From WHSO01 sp963732875 (GTDB taxonomy: Bacteria > Pseudomonadota > Alphaproteobacteria > SMXQ01), in the NCBI GenBank assembly GCA_963732875.1, contig CAVTBD010000002.1, positions 2,046,001-2,110,000 of the forward strand: 64,000 nucleotides of DNA, written 5' to 3'. The notes under the pieces were generated by a model. The model saw only the letters and a list, made by a program, of their open reading frames with translations, was not told the DNA's origin and made no database searches. Within the stretch, counting starts at the first letter, position 1. Each line of letters opens with the position of its first letter. Of the stretch, positions 9,268 to 17,553 are shown piece after piece. A program made the translations under genes and the position numbers.

Positions 9268-10368
9268 ATGTCGTCGAAATCCTTCGCCGGACTTCTCATC
9301 GTTACCGTCATCGCGGTCGTCGCCGCGGCCTGGATCATGATGACCCGCGACGTCGGCGCGCCCGCGCGCGGCGAGGGCGTGCTCGCCTTCCCCGAGCTCG
9401 CCGACCAGGTCAACAGCGTGCGCAAGATCGAAGTCGTGCAGGCGGGCCGGACCTCGACCCTCGAGGGCACCGACAAGGGCGGCAAGACCCAGTGGTCGCT
9501 CAAGGAGCTCTACGGCTACCCCGTGCCGATCGAGATCGTGCGCGCGGTGGCAGCGGGCATGGCGCAGCTCCGGCTGGTCGAGCCCAAGACCGTGCTGCCC
9601 GAGCTCTACCACCGCATCCACGTGGTCGATCCGGGGAAGAAGGAGTCCAAGGGTGCGCTGGTGACGCTCTATGACCCGAAGGGCACCAAGATGGCGTCGC
9701 TGATCGTTGGCCTCGACAAGGGCGGCATGCTCAGCGTCGGCGACGTGTTCGTGCGCCGCCCGGACGCGGCGCGCGCGTGGCTCGCCCACGGCAAGGTGCC
9801 GGTGCCCGACAAGCAGGTCGGCTGGCTCAACCAGACCATCATCGAGGTGGACCTGCCGCGGGTGCGCGAATCGACCCTCTACGTGCCGGGTCAGCCGCCG
9901 CTCCACGTCTACAAGAAGCACCAGGGCGACCAGGACTTCATCCTGGAGGGCATGCCCAAGGGCTACGAGCTCAAGGAGCTGTTCGGCGCCGAGGACATCG
10001 CGCGCTCGATCCAGACGCTCACGTTCGAGGACGTGAAGCCGATGTCGGCGGTGGGCCTCGCCTATGAGGGCCAGCCGCGCCTGCGCCACGTCACTTGGGA
10101 CGGGCTGATCGTCGAGGAATGGGCCAAGGAGGTCGACGGCAAGCTGTGGGTCGCGCTGCGCGCGCGCCCGGACCCGTCGCCCGAGGACCCGAAGAAGGTC
10201 GGCAAGGACAAGATCGCCAAGGAAGTGGCCAAGATCAACGGCGTGGCCGGCGGCTGGGCCTACACGCTCAGCACCTTCGAGACCAAGAACCTCAACAAGA
10301 CCATGGCGAGCATGACCCAGCCCAAGGCCGGCACGCAGGCCCCGGCCAAGACCCCCGCCGCCAAGTAG
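9268..10368 (+). CDS. DUF4340 domain-containing protein
   Basis: A 366-residue protein with a single N-terminal membrane anchor (FAGLLIVTVIAVVAAAWIMM, about residues 5-24) and a mostly soluble periplasmic body that fits the DUF4340 family. It begins three bases after the GldG-like stop, so it is the fourth gene of the same operon; DUF4340 proteins are commonly found behind GldF/GldG-like genes. The last 20 residues are rich in Ala, Pro, Lys and Thr, a low-complexity tail. No catalytic motif was recognised and no function is claimed beyond membership of this ABC-2 system. No intrinsic terminator was found directly downstream; palindromic repeats start about 120 bases later. Confidence 0.82.
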   Translation: MSSKSFAGLLIVTVIAVVAAAWIMMTRDVGAPARGEGVLAFPELADQVNSVRKIEVVQAGRTSTLEGTDKGGKTQWSLKELYGYPVPIEIVRAVAAGMAQLRLVEPKTVLPELYHRIHVVDPGKKESKGALVTLYDPKGTKMASLIVGLDKGGMLSVGDVFVRRPDAARAWLAHGKVPVPDKQVGWLNQTIIEVDLPRVRESTLYVPGQPPLHVYKKHQGDQDFILEGMPKGYELKELFGAEDIARSIQTLTFEDVKPMSAVGLAYEGQPRLRHVTWDGLIVEEWAKEVDGKLWVALRARPDPSPEDPKKVGKDKIAKEVAKINGVAGGWAYTLSTFETKNLNKTMASMTQPKAGTQAPAKTPAAK

Positions 10369-10486
10369 GCGGCACCCACCGGGCAACCTGCAGCGAGGGT
10401 GGACAGGCGCCCGGGTTTTCGCTATCAAGCGCTGCCCGGCGGGTGGCGCCTGAGCGACCCGGAAGACCGCCCCGGCCCGCACCCCC

Positions 10487-10540
10487 TTAGAGCAGGGTCG
10501 GTTCAGATTGGATCAATCTGAACCCTAAATCCTGCTCTAA
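10487..10540. repeat. Dispersed palindromic repeat, copy 1
   Basis: An imperfect palindrome in the gap before the ferredoxin genes. The outer arms TTAGAGCAGG (10487-10496) and CCTGCTCTAA (10531-10540) are perfectly complementary. The inner arms GGTTCAGATTG (10500-10510) and CAATCTGAACC (10514-10524) form a second perfect stem around the loop GAT. Related elements occur at 10551-10600, 24908-24960 and 53491-53540. Confidence 0.85.
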
Positions 10541-10550
10541 ATTCAAGAGT

Positions 10551-10600
10551 AGAGCCTAATTCACGGCTCAAGATCGTTCCGATCTGAGCCGATCAGGCTT
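10551..10600. repeat. Dispersed palindromic repeat, copy 2
   Basis: A second element directly after copy 1. GGCTCAAGATCG (10565-10576) pairs with CGATCTGAGCC (10580-10590) apart from one bulged base, and the outer AGCCT/AGGCT ends pair too. Its reverse complement is nearly identical to the element at 24908-24960. It ends at the AAGGAG ribosome-binding site of the ferredoxin gene at 10615, so it could also shape that gene's leader RNA. Confidence 0.8.
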
Positions 10601-10614
10601 AAGGAGCCCACGGC

Positions 10615-10983
10615 ATGAGCGATGGCGACGGCAGCCGCAAGCTGCTCTACGACCCCCATATCTTCATCTGCACCGAGGAAACCGCGTGCGAGGAAGGCGG
10701 TGCCTGCTGCGGCGCGGCCGGCACGGCGGAGCTGCTCGGCTACATGAAGGGCGCCGCCAAGGGACGCGGCATCAAGAACATCCGCGTCAACCGCGCGACC
10801 TGCCTCGAGCGCTGCGCCGACGGCCCGGTGATGGTGCTGTATCCCGAGGGCGTCTGGTACAGCTTCCGCACCAAGGAAGACATCGACGAGATCGTCGACA
10901 CCCACCTCGCCAAGGGTGGGCGGGTGGAGCGCCTGATGGTGGACGCGCCCGGTGCCAAGGGCACCAAGGCGCCCGTGGCGTAA
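10615..10983 (+). CDS. Thioredoxin-like [2Fe-2S] ferredoxin
   Basis: A small soluble electron carrier of 122 residues. The cysteines Cys19, Cys32, Cys63 and Cys67 give the spacing C-x12-C-x30-C-x3-C, which fits the thioredoxin-fold [2Fe-2S] ferredoxins (Aquifex Fd / NuoE-like). Cys25 and Cys31 are extra. The block GVWYSFRTKEDIDEIVDTH near residues 81-99 is repeated almost unchanged in the N-terminal domain of the next gene, which starts 37 bases downstream. AAGGAG sits nine bases before the ATG. The two genes probably form one electron-transfer unit; the electron donor and acceptor are unknown. Confidence 0.9.
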   Translation: MSDGDGSRKLLYDPHIFICTEETACEEGGACCGAAGTAELLGYMKGAAKGRGIKNIRVNRATCLERCADGPVMVLYPEGVWYSFRTKEDIDEIVDTHLAKGGRVERLMVDAPGAKGTKAPVA

Positions 10984-11020
10984 GCCCCGCGACCCGATCG
11001 CGACAAGGAGTTTGTGACGA

Positions 11021-12337
11021 ATGGCAAGCCTGCCTCAGGACCCCGAGCTTCACTTCGAGCGGCACGTGCTGTGCTGCAACAACCAGCGCGCGCCGGGCCA
11101 TCCCCGCAGCTGCTGCGCCGACCGCGGCGCCAGGCCGCTGATGACCTACCTCGCCAGGCGCCTCGACGAGCTCGCGGCCGAGGGCGTCAAGGTCACCGAG
11201 GTCGGCTGCATGGAGCGCTGCGAACTCGGGCCGGCCATCGTCGTCTATCCCGAGGCGGTCTGGTACACCTACGAGAACGAGGAAGACGTCGACGAGATCG
11301 TCGAGCGTCATTTCCGCAAGGGCGAGATCGTCGAGCGCCTCAACCTCGAGGCCGACCAGAAGCTGCCCAAGTCCAAGATCAAGGAGACGCTCGTCCTCTC
11401 CGTCACCGAGGTGAAGGACGAGACCCCGGCGATCAGGAGCTTCGTGCTGGCCCCCGCCGACGGCGGCGATCTGCCCAAGTGGACCGCCGGCGCCCATGTC
11501 GACGTCATCACCCATTCCGGCCTGCGGCGGTCGTATTCGCTGGCGAACGATCCCGCCGACCGCACGCGTTACGTGATCGGCGTGCTGCGCGAGAGGGAGG
11601 GGCGCGGCGGCTCGGCCTGGATGCACGACCACCCCAAGGCGGGCGACACCCTCAAGGTAGTGCCGCCGATCAACAATTTCCCGGTGGACGAAAGCGCGGC
11701 GCAGCACATCCTGATCGCGGGCGGCATCGGCATCACGCCGATCCTCGCCATGGGCCGAGCGCTGAAGGCCAAGGGCGCGAAAGTGCACCTCAACTACTGC
11801 ACCAAGAGCCGCGACGAGACCGCGTTCCTCGCGGAAGTGGAGCAGGTGTTCGGCGACGACGTGACGTTCTATCACGACGGCGGCGACCCCTCGAAAGGCA
11901 TCGACCTCAAGGCTTATCTCAAGGACCGGCCCGAGGGCGCGCATCTCTACATCTGCGGCCCGGCCGGGCTGATCCTGGCGGCGGAAGCCGCCGCGAGCCA
12001 CTGGCCGGAAGGCACGGTGCACTACGAGCTGTTCGCCGCGCCCGGCCAGTCCAGGTCCTGGCACAACGAGCCGTTCACGGTCTATCTCTCGCGCCGCAAG
12101 CAGGAGATCACCGTGCCCGCCGACAAGTCCCTGCTGGAGGCGGTGCGCGAGGCCGGCGTCGCCCTCAATTCCTCATGCGAGGAAGGGCTGTGCTCGACCT
12201 GCATCGCGCGCGTGATCTCGGGCGGCATCGAGCACCGCGATCAGGTGCTGAGCGCGGCCGAGAAGGCCAGGGGCGACCGTATCCTCACCTGCATATCGCG
12301 CGCCATGCCCGGCGAGAGGCTGGTGCTCGACCTTTAG
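11021..12337 (+). CDS. Fusion protein: thioredoxin-like ferredoxin / flavin reductase / plant-type ferredoxin
   Basis: A 438-residue three-module redox protein. Residues 1-105 repeat the thioredoxin-like [2Fe-2S] domain of the previous gene, with Cys18 or 19, Cys31 or 32, Cys63 and Cys67 at the same spacing. Residues about 120-335 form a flavin reductase of the phthalate-dioxygenase-reductase type, with the flavin motif RRSYSLAN and the nucleotide-binding block HILIAGGIGITPILAM, then YICGPAGL. Residues about 345-438 form a plant-type [2Fe-2S] ferredoxin with CEEGLCSTC and a final TCIS cysteine. The last two modules resemble vanillate demethylase reductase. No matching oxygenase is adjacent, so the partner is unknown. 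AAGGAG lies ten bases upstream. An intrinsic terminator follows. Confidence 0.88.
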   Translation: MASLPQDPELHFERHVLCCNNQRAPGHPRSCCADRGARPLMTYLARRLDELAAEGVKVTEVGCMERCELGPAIVVYPEAVWYTYENEEDVDEIVERHFRKGEIVERLNLEADQKLPKSKIKETLVLSVTEVKDETPAIRSFVLAPADGGDLPKWTAGAHVDVITHSGLRRSYSLANDPADRTRYVIGVLREREGRGGSAWMHDHPKAGDTLKVVPPINNFPVDESAAQHILIAGGIGITPILAMGRALKAKGAKVHLNYCTKSRDETAFLAEVEQVFGDDVTFYHDGGDPSKGIDLKAYLKDRPEGAHLYICGPAGLILAAEAAASHWPEGTVHYELFAAPGQSRSWHNEPFTVYLSRRKQEITVPADKSLLEAVREAGVALNSSCEEGLCSTCIARVISGGIEHRDQVLSAAEKARGDRILTCISRAMPGERLVLDL

Positions 12338-12364
12338 CCGGCTTTCGCGCCGCCACAACGGACG

Positions 12365-12391
12365 AAGCCCGGGCCAAGGCCCGGGCTTTTT
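12365..12391 (+). terminator. Intrinsic terminator after the ferredoxin-reductase fusion gene
   Basis: AGCCCGGGCC and GCCCGGGCT form a strong GC stem around a short AAG loop, followed by TTTTT, about 30 bases after the stop at 12337. On the minus strand there is no T-run, so it serves only the rightward transcript; the convergent gntR gene ends at 12414. Confidence 0.85.
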
Positions 12392-12413
12392 CGTGGCACA
12401 TGGAACGGGGCGT

Positions 12414-13148
12414 TCAGCGCAGGGTGTTGCGATAGATCAGATGTTCGCTCGAGAACCGCATGCGCCGCAATTCCACCGGACGGCCATCGAGGGCATAGGC
12501 GATACGGGTGACCTTGATGAGCGGCGCACCGACGGCGAGGCCGAGTTCCTCGGCATCCTGGGTCGTTGCCAAGACGGCCTCGATGGATTCCTCGGCGCGC
12601 ACCGCGATCACGCCGAATTCCTTCTCCATGATGAGATAGGCGTTCATGCGGGCGGCCCCGCGCAGCATTTCGGGCAGGCCCCGGAAGCGTTCCTCGGAGA
12701 TCACGATGCGCTCGATCAACGCCGGCCTTCCGTCGACGGGGCGCACGCGGAAGATGCGGTAGACGCGCGCGCCATAGGGCAGCTGCAGTTCGACCCGCTC
12801 CTTCTCGTTGGCCTCGCCCACCGTCCAGTCGAACGAGATCGGCGCGCCGATGCTGACCGTACGGCCGTCGCGCGCGACGATGGAAAAGAAATGGACCGGG
12901 GTTTCGGTCTCGCGGGCGGAGACGAAGGTGCCCTTGCCCTGGTGGCGCACCACGAGATGCTCGGACGCCATCTCCTCGAGCGCCTTGCGGACGGTTCCCT
13001 GACTGACCTGGTATTCGACGGCGAGCTTCATCTCGCTCGGCAAAATCTCGCCGGGCTTCCAATCGCCCGACAAGACGCGCTGGATCAGGAGTTCCTTGAC
13101 CTGGAGATAGAGGGGATGAAATCCCGGCCCCTGGCTTGATTCTGTCAT
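12414..13148 (-). CDS. GntR family (HutC subfamily) transcriptional regulator
   Basis: A 244-residue DNA-binding regulator. The N-terminal winged helix-turn-helix carries PLYLQVKELL, GDWKPGEILPSEMKLA and the recognition region VSQGTVRKALEEMASE (about residues 48-63). The C-terminal half (about 90-240) is a UTRA effector-binding domain ending with RRMRFSSEHLIYRNTLR. HutC-type members usually repress catabolic or transport genes and are released by a small-molecule ligand, often an organic acid or sugar derivative. The upstream same-strand neighbours are a TctC-like protein and an MFS transporter, which may be targets, but it has its own good promoter at 13232-13261. Ligand unknown. Confidence 0.92.
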   Translation of the reverse strand: MTESSQGPGFHPLYLQVKELLIQRVLSGDWKPGEILPSEMKLAVEYQVSQGTVRKALEEMASEHLVVRHQGKGTFVSARETETPVHFFSIVARDGRTVSIGAPISFDWTVGEANEKERVELQLPYGARVYRIFRVRPVDGRPALIERIVISEERFRGLPEMLRGAARMNAYLIMEKEFGVIAVRAEESIEAVLATTQDAEELGLAVGAPLIKVTRIAYALDGRPVELRRMRFSSEHLIYRNTLR

Positions 13149-13231
13149 CCGAACCGGCAGACCCGACCGATGCTCTAGGGGGCAGCCTCCCCAGCCTGCC
13201 CGTTGATCCGCTTTTTTTCTGATTGTTTTTA

Positions 13232-13261
13232 AGTATATCGCCCCGCGATCCGCTGTTTCAA
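13232..13261 (-). promoter_or_regulatory. Candidate sigma70 promoter of the gntR gene
   Basis: Read on the minus strand: TTGAAA (13261-13256), an 18-base spacer, then TATACT (13237-13232), in an otherwise GC-rich region. It lies just after the stop codon of the upstream gene and about 85 bases before the gntR start codon, which suggests gntR can be transcribed on its own. Confidence 0.5.
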
Positions 13262-13295
13262 GCGGTTCGCGAAAACGGGAGATGCGCCGCCACGG

Positions 13296-14534
13296 CTATT
13301 TGCAGCTCAGGCGCGAGGCCTCGAACGCGATCACCGCCGGCCAGGCGATCTCGCACAGCATGCCGACCTTGAGCGCGGCGAGCGGCGACGGCCCCGTCAC
13401 CGCCGCGCCGCCCACCAGCAGCTCGGTAGCGTCGGGATCGGCCCGCAGCTCGTGGATCTTGCCGTCGAGGCCGAGGTAGCGGACCAGCCTCCCGCTTTCC
13501 TTGAGCGCGGTGATCTTGCCACGCGTGACGGTGGGCTCGGGCGCGTCGTCGAGCACGGCGCCGACCCGGTGCACGGCATCCCACCATCGGCGCACCATCG
13601 CCAGCAGCGCCGTGTGGTCGAGGCTGTCCGCACCGTCGAGAGTGAGACCTAGGTGCGTCAGCATCTTGCGGTAGCCGGCATCGTCGAGCGCGATCGCGAG
13701 CGAGCGCCTGAGGATGTCGTAACGCTCCGGGAAGATGCGCTGGAAATCGGCATGCACGCTGATGGTATCGACCCGGCCGGCCGGCGCGGTGCGCGTGCCG
13801 AGGACGGTGTCGAGGTCGCGCACGTCGTCCACGGGCGTGCCGTCGACGGTGGTCGCCGAGGCCAGCAGGACGATCTGGCGCCCGGCCCCCAGGAGGTCGG
13901 ACTGCCTGCCGAAGGCGAGCGGCACCTTGCCCTCGGTCAGCGCGCGCACCAGGCTCGTTCCCGAGCCGGCGGGCGCCGCCTCGAACCGGAGCCCGGCCTG
14001 GGCGGCCATGTCGTTCAGGATCAGGTTGTCGATGGACAGCCAGCGCCGGACGCCCACCTTGAAGGTGCGGGTGCGCGCGAACTCCGCGATCCGGTCGATG
14101 TCCTTGAGCCCCGAGAAGGCACCGGTGACCAGCACGGCGGGATCGAGCGCAAAGATGTCGAAGTGCTCGAAAGTGCGTGCCCAGTTCCAGGCCGGGTGCT
14201 CGCGCGCATACGCCAGGGCCAGGTCGCCGAGATCGCCCGCGAGCACCACCGTGCCGTCGTGAGGGTCGTGGGTGAACTCGGCCGCCGCCATGAGCGCGCT
14301 GCCGCGCCCTCTGGCATCCACCACGACCGGCGCCCCGAGTGCCTGGCCCCAGGCGATCGCGAGCGCATGAGCCAGCTCGCCGTCGATTCCGTCCGCGGTG
14401 TGGCCGAGCAGGATGGTGAGGCGCGCGGGACGCCACTGCGCCGAAGCCTGCGTCGCGGCGGCAAGCAGCAGGATCGCGGAGAGAACGGCGGCGGCAAGCA
14501 GGCGGGCGGCACGTGCGGGGGCGAAATGAAACAT
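13296..14534 (-). CDS. TctC/BugT-like periplasmic substrate-binding protein (divergent)
   Basis: A 412-residue exported protein. Residues 1-30 are a clear Sec signal peptide (LLAAAVLSAILLLAAATQASA, cleaved after ASA). The mature part has weak but recognisable TctC-like features: ARLTILLGHTADGIDGELAHAL, VVVDARGRGSALMAA, a KVGVRRWLSIDN segment and GSGTSLVRALTEGKVPLAFG. At about 390 mature residues it is longer than ordinary TTT binding proteins (about 300) and lacks the usual G-GG(Y/T)D motif, so it may bind a different class of ligand. The ATG at 14534 was chosen because the signal peptide starts there; the longer open frame upstream is the shadow of the MFS gene. It is 41 bases downstream of the MFS gene, likely co-transcribed. 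Confidence 0.7.
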   Translation of the reverse strand: MFHFAPARAARLLAAAVLSAILLLAAATQASAQWRPARLTILLGHTADGIDGELAHALAIAWGQALGAPVVVDARGRGSALMAAAEFTHDPHDGTVVLAGDLGDLALAYAREHPAWNWARTFEHFDIFALDPAVLVTGAFSGLKDIDRIAEFARTRTFKVGVRRWLSIDNLILNDMAAQAGLRFEAAPAGSGTSLVRALTEGKVPLAFGRQSDLLGAGRQIVLLASATTVDGTPVDDVRDLDTVLGTRTAPAGRVDTISVHADFQRIFPERYDILRRSLAIALDDAGYRKMLTHLGLTLDGADSLDHTALLAMVRRWWDAVHRVGAVLDDAPEPTVTRGKITALKESGRLVRYLGLDGKIHELRADPDATELLVGGAAVTGPSPLAALKVGMLCEIAWPAVIAFEASRLSCK

Positions 14535-14575
14535 CGTCACGGTCTCACACGACGGTCGGGCACTGTCAATGGGCG

Positions 14576-15850
14576 CTATCCCGCCTCGTTGCGGCGCTCG
14601 GCGACCGACGCGGATTCCTCGGGATCGCGTTCGAGCTCGACGGAAATCGACTTCTGGCGCGAACGCGCCCACAGCCACAGCACGATGCACAGGACGGCAC
14701 CCCCCGCCACCGGCTCCGACAGGCCGAAATATTCCGACAGCCCGCCCATCACCAGGGCACCCACCGCCGGGCCGCCGCGCGCGACCATCCCGTAGATGCC
14801 CATGATGCGCCCGCGCATTTCCGGCTCCGCCGAGGTCTGGAGCAGGGTCTGGATGGCGACGCCCTGGATCACGAAGGCGATGCCGGTCACGAACAGAATC
14901 GGCAAGGCGACCCAGTAGTTGCCGGCGCCCGTGAACGCGAGCAGGCAGACCGCGATCACCAAGAGGCTCCACACCATGAACCGGGTGAACCCCACCACCC
15001 CGCCCCGGCTCGCGAGCCAGTAGCCGCCCAGCATGGCGCCGATGCCGTGCAGCGTCAGCATGATGGAATAGGCGTCGACACCGCGGTGGAACACGCGGTC
15101 GGCGAAACCCGGCAGCAGCTCGATGAACGGCCGCACGAACAGGGAGTTGGCCAGCATGACCACCAGCAGGAACACGATGCCCGGCTGGTTCAGGGTATAG
15201 CGCACGCCTTCCCAGGACTCGCTCAGCACGCTGCCGCGCTTCTTGCGCTCGACGCCGGCAAATTCGACGCGGATGGCGAGCAGGGCGAGGAAGAACACCA
15301 GGTAGCTGAGCGCGTTGTAGGCGAACGCCCAGCCCACGCCCCAGGCCGCCGTGATCGCACCGCCGAGCGCCGGGCCGATGAAGCGCGAGGAGTTGAACAC
15401 CATGGCGTTGATGGCGATCGCCGAGGACAGGAACTCGCGTCCGGCGATGTAATAGACCGTGGTGAGCCGTGCCGGCCGGTTGAACGCGACGATGGTGCCG
15501 CGGAGCAGCGCGAACACCAGCAGCCACCACACCGAGGCGTGGCCCGTGACGACGACCGCGGTCAGCCCCGAGGCCTGACAGAGGGCGAGCAACTGGGTGG
15601 TGCGCAGCACCTTCATGGAATCGCTGCGGTCCACCAGGGTACCCGCGACCAGGCCGATGACGAAGGTCGGGAACAGGTCGGCGAAGGCGATGACGCCGAG
15701 CCACGCGGCGGAGTTGGTCATGTTCCAGGTCAGCCAGCCCATCGCCACCCGCTGCACCCAGTTGCCCGAGGTCGAGCACAGGTTGCCGAGCAGGTAGAGC
15801 CGGTAGTTCCGGTTCGAGAACACCTGGCGGAACGCCGAAAGGCCGGCCAT
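14576..15850 (-). CDS. MFS transporter (EntS/MFS_3-like)
   Basis: A 424-residue integral membrane protein with about twelve hydrophobic helices. It begins FRQVFSNRNYRLYLLGNLCS and has NWVQRVAMGWLTW in helix 1, DRSDSMKVL in the first cytoplasmic loop and RGRIMGIYGM in the second half, features of the MFS_3 (enterobactin exporter EntS-like) branch. The C-terminal tail is highly charged. It is followed on the same strand by a TctC-like protein. A 9-bp hairpin sits just upstream of its ribosome-binding site. It probably exports a small organic compound; the substrate is not inferable. Confidence 0.9.
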   Translation of the reverse strand: MAGLSAFRQVFSNRNYRLYLLGNLCSTSGNWVQRVAMGWLTWNMTNSAAWLGVIAFADLFPTFVIGLVAGTLVDRSDSMKVLRTTQLLALCQASGLTAVVVTGHASVWWLLVFALLRGTIVAFNRPARLTTVYYIAGREFLSSAIAINAMVFNSSRFIGPALGGAITAAWGVGWAFAYNALSYLVFFLALLAIRVEFAGVERKKRGSVLSESWEGVRYTLNQPGIVFLLVVMLANSLFVRPFIELLPGFADRVFHRGVDAYSIMLTLHGIGAMLGGYWLASRGGVVGFTRFMVWSLLVIAVCLLAFTGAGNYWVALPILFVTGIAFVIQGVAIQTLLQTSAEPEMRGRIMGIYGMVARGGPAVGALVMGGLSEYFGLSEPVAGGAVLCIVLWLWARSRQKSISVELERDPEESASVAERRNEAG

Positions 15851-15864
15851 GATCCGTTTCCCCC

Positions 15865-15888
15865 GGGAGGGGTTTTACCACCCCTCCC
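15865..15888. promoter_or_regulatory. Hairpin upstream of the MFS gene
   Basis: GGGAGGGGT (15865-15873) and ACCCCTCCC (15880-15888) form a perfect 9-bp stem with the loop TTTACC. On the minus strand it lies between the ornithine-cyclodeaminase-family gene and the MFS start, immediately before the GGGGGAAA ribosome-binding site. It could end upstream transcription without a T-run or influence MFS translation. Confidence 0.5.
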
Positions 15889-15932
15889 CTTTAATTAGAC
15901 AAATGCGCCGCCCCGGAAGGGGACGCGCGACC

Positions 15933-17031
15933 TTACGGCGAGGGCCTGAATCCCTTGGCGTAGAGCGCGCCGAGATCGGTACCGAGCCATTCGGTCGGAA
16001 TCTGGCGATTGGTGCCTTCCGCCATCACGCGGTCGTAGATGATCCGACCCGCCGCCGCGAATTGGATGGCGAGGCCGGAATTGTTCTTGAAATAGACGAT
16101 GCCGTCGCCGCCGGCGTGCACCGAGACCTTGCCCGAGACGATGTCGCCGAGCTCGACGATCTGGTCGCGCGCGAACACGCCCGCGTCGAGCGGTTCCAGG
16201 AGCTCGGTCTGGTCGTTGTCGATCACGCTCTCCCAGTCGTTGACGACGATGGATACGTGCCTTGCGGTAGGTCGCCTCGTCCACTTCGGTGCGCTTCTTG
16301 TTGGTGGCGTCCGAATTGGCGATGGAAACGACGAGCTGACCGTCGGCCAGCAGGTTGCCGTCGAACACCGGCTCCATCGCGGTCGTGCAGCAGCAGATCA
16401 CGTCCATGCCCGTGACCGCCTCGGCCGAACGGGTGGCGCCGATCACCTCGATGCGGCCGCCGGTTTCCTTGCGCTTGGTGGCGACGAAATCGTCGCGGTG
16501 CTCCCGGTTCGGGCTGAACACCATGACGCGCTCGAAATCGCGCACCGAGGTGATGGCGTCGAACGCCGAGGACGCCTGCTTGCCGGTACCGAAGATGCCG
16601 AGCGTCCTGATGTCCGCGGGCGCGATGTGATCGACGGCGAGCGCCGAGGTCGCGCCGACGCGCATGCCCGACAGCTGGAACTCGTGCATCAGCGCGAGCG
16701 GCTCGGCCGTCTCGATGTCGAACAGGATGACGATGCCCCAGTTGAACGGGCGCGGGTTCTCGTAGAGGCGCCGGTTGTTGGTGGGCGACGGCGGCTTGAT
16801 GATCTGCGAGCCTGCGCGCACGCAGGCGAGCCCTGCCGACGGCACCGCGCCCACGTGAACGTTGGCGAAATAGCGGCGCTCCGGGTCGGGATGACGGGCC
16901 TGGTAGCGGGCGCGCGGCAGGTTGACCGCGTCGCCGGCGGAGAAATCGCGGAACGCGGTTTCCATCGCCTTGATGCAATCGGGCATCGAAAGATGCCGTG
17001 CCACGTCGTCGTCGGTGATGATGACAGTCAT
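15933..17031 (-). pseudogene. Ornithine cyclodeaminase / mu-crystallin family protein, frameshifted
   Basis: NAD(P)-binding protein of the ornithine cyclodeaminase/mu-crystallin family. The first about 260 residues are intact: AMETAFRDFSAGD, RARYQARHPDPERRYFANVHVG, PRPFNWGIVILFD, the Rossmann motif GIFGTGKQA and ICCCTTAMEPVFDG. Near 16250 the frame is lost; the C-terminal part continues in another frame as IVVNDWESVIDNDQTELL and runs to the stop at 15933 (LGTDLGALYAKG). Removing one base at about 16250-16252 joins the two halves into a normal-length protein of about 365 residues. It is either a sequencing insertion or a recent mutation. Family members act as imino-acid reductases, amino acid dehydrogenases or cyclodeaminases; the substrate here is unknown. 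Confidence 0.85.
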
Positions 17032-17117
17032 GTCGAGGTCGGTCCTTCCCTTGTCCGGCGGTTACTTGCGGGGGCGCTCTCCGGCACCGGACATGACGGG
17101 AGCGCTGCAGAATGATG

Positions 17118-17140
17118 TTGACAAAATACTCAATATATTG
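17118..17140. promoter_or_regulatory. Possible promoter/operator in a divergent intergenic region
   Basis: Between the cyclodeaminase-family gene and the 77-residue protein gene there is TTGACA (17118-17123) and, eight bases later, the perfect 10-bp palindrome CAATATATTG (17131-17140), in a GC-poor patch. No well-spaced -10 box follows on the plus strand, so this may be an operator or a promoter for the leftward gene. Confidence 0.35.
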
Positions 17141-17278
17141 TGGCGTAATTACTTGGGCCCACTATTCGTAGGCCCACGGGGTGGTCCATATCGTCTCTTC
17201 CACCCCGCGGCCGCCACGGACCACCCACAATGATAACAGGCGGCCAATTGGGGGAAGATACACGAAGGAGGGGGATGG

Positions 17279-17512
17279 ATGACATTCCTTGACAGAGTAA
17301 AAGGTTGGCTCGGCCAAATCGTCGAAGTCGGCCTTCTCCTGGTCGCCCTTGGCATCGTGGTCCAGGTCCTGATCGGACCGAAGGTCCCGTTCATCGGCGA
17401 TGTGGTCGGCAACCTGCTGACGCTCATCAACGCGCTCGGCCAGAACGGCCTCGTCGGCCTGATCGCCATTGCGATCATCCTGTGGCTGTTCGCGAAGAGG
17501 TCGCCGGGCTGA
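17279..17512 (+). CDS. Small two-helix membrane protein, 77 residues
   Basis: A short hydrophobic protein not recognised as a named family. It has a basic N terminus (MTFLDRVKGWLG), one membrane helix at about residues 13-32 (VEVGLLLVALGIVVQVLIG) and a second at about 55-72 (NGLVGLIAIAIILWLFA), separated by a short loop with PFIGDVVGNLLTLINALG, and ends with basic residues. A strong AAGGAGGGGG ribosome-binding site lies just upstream of the ATG, and a good intrinsic terminator follows, so it looks like a real single-gene unit. A four-base upstream ATG in another frame is not used. Function unknown. Confidence 0.75.
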   Translation: MTFLDRVKGWLGQIVEVGLLLVALGIVVQVLIGPKVPFIGDVVGNLLTLINALGQNGLVGLIAIAIILWLFAKRSPG

Positions 17513-17553
17513 GTCGCCCTTCGTAACCCTGCTTAACCGTTAGCGCGCAAAGA

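Noticed and set aside
17154..17177. GTGGGCC-type direct and inverted repeats upstream of the small membrane protein
   Set aside because: Short, largely explained by the palindrome GGGCCC, and without a clear relation to promoter elements.
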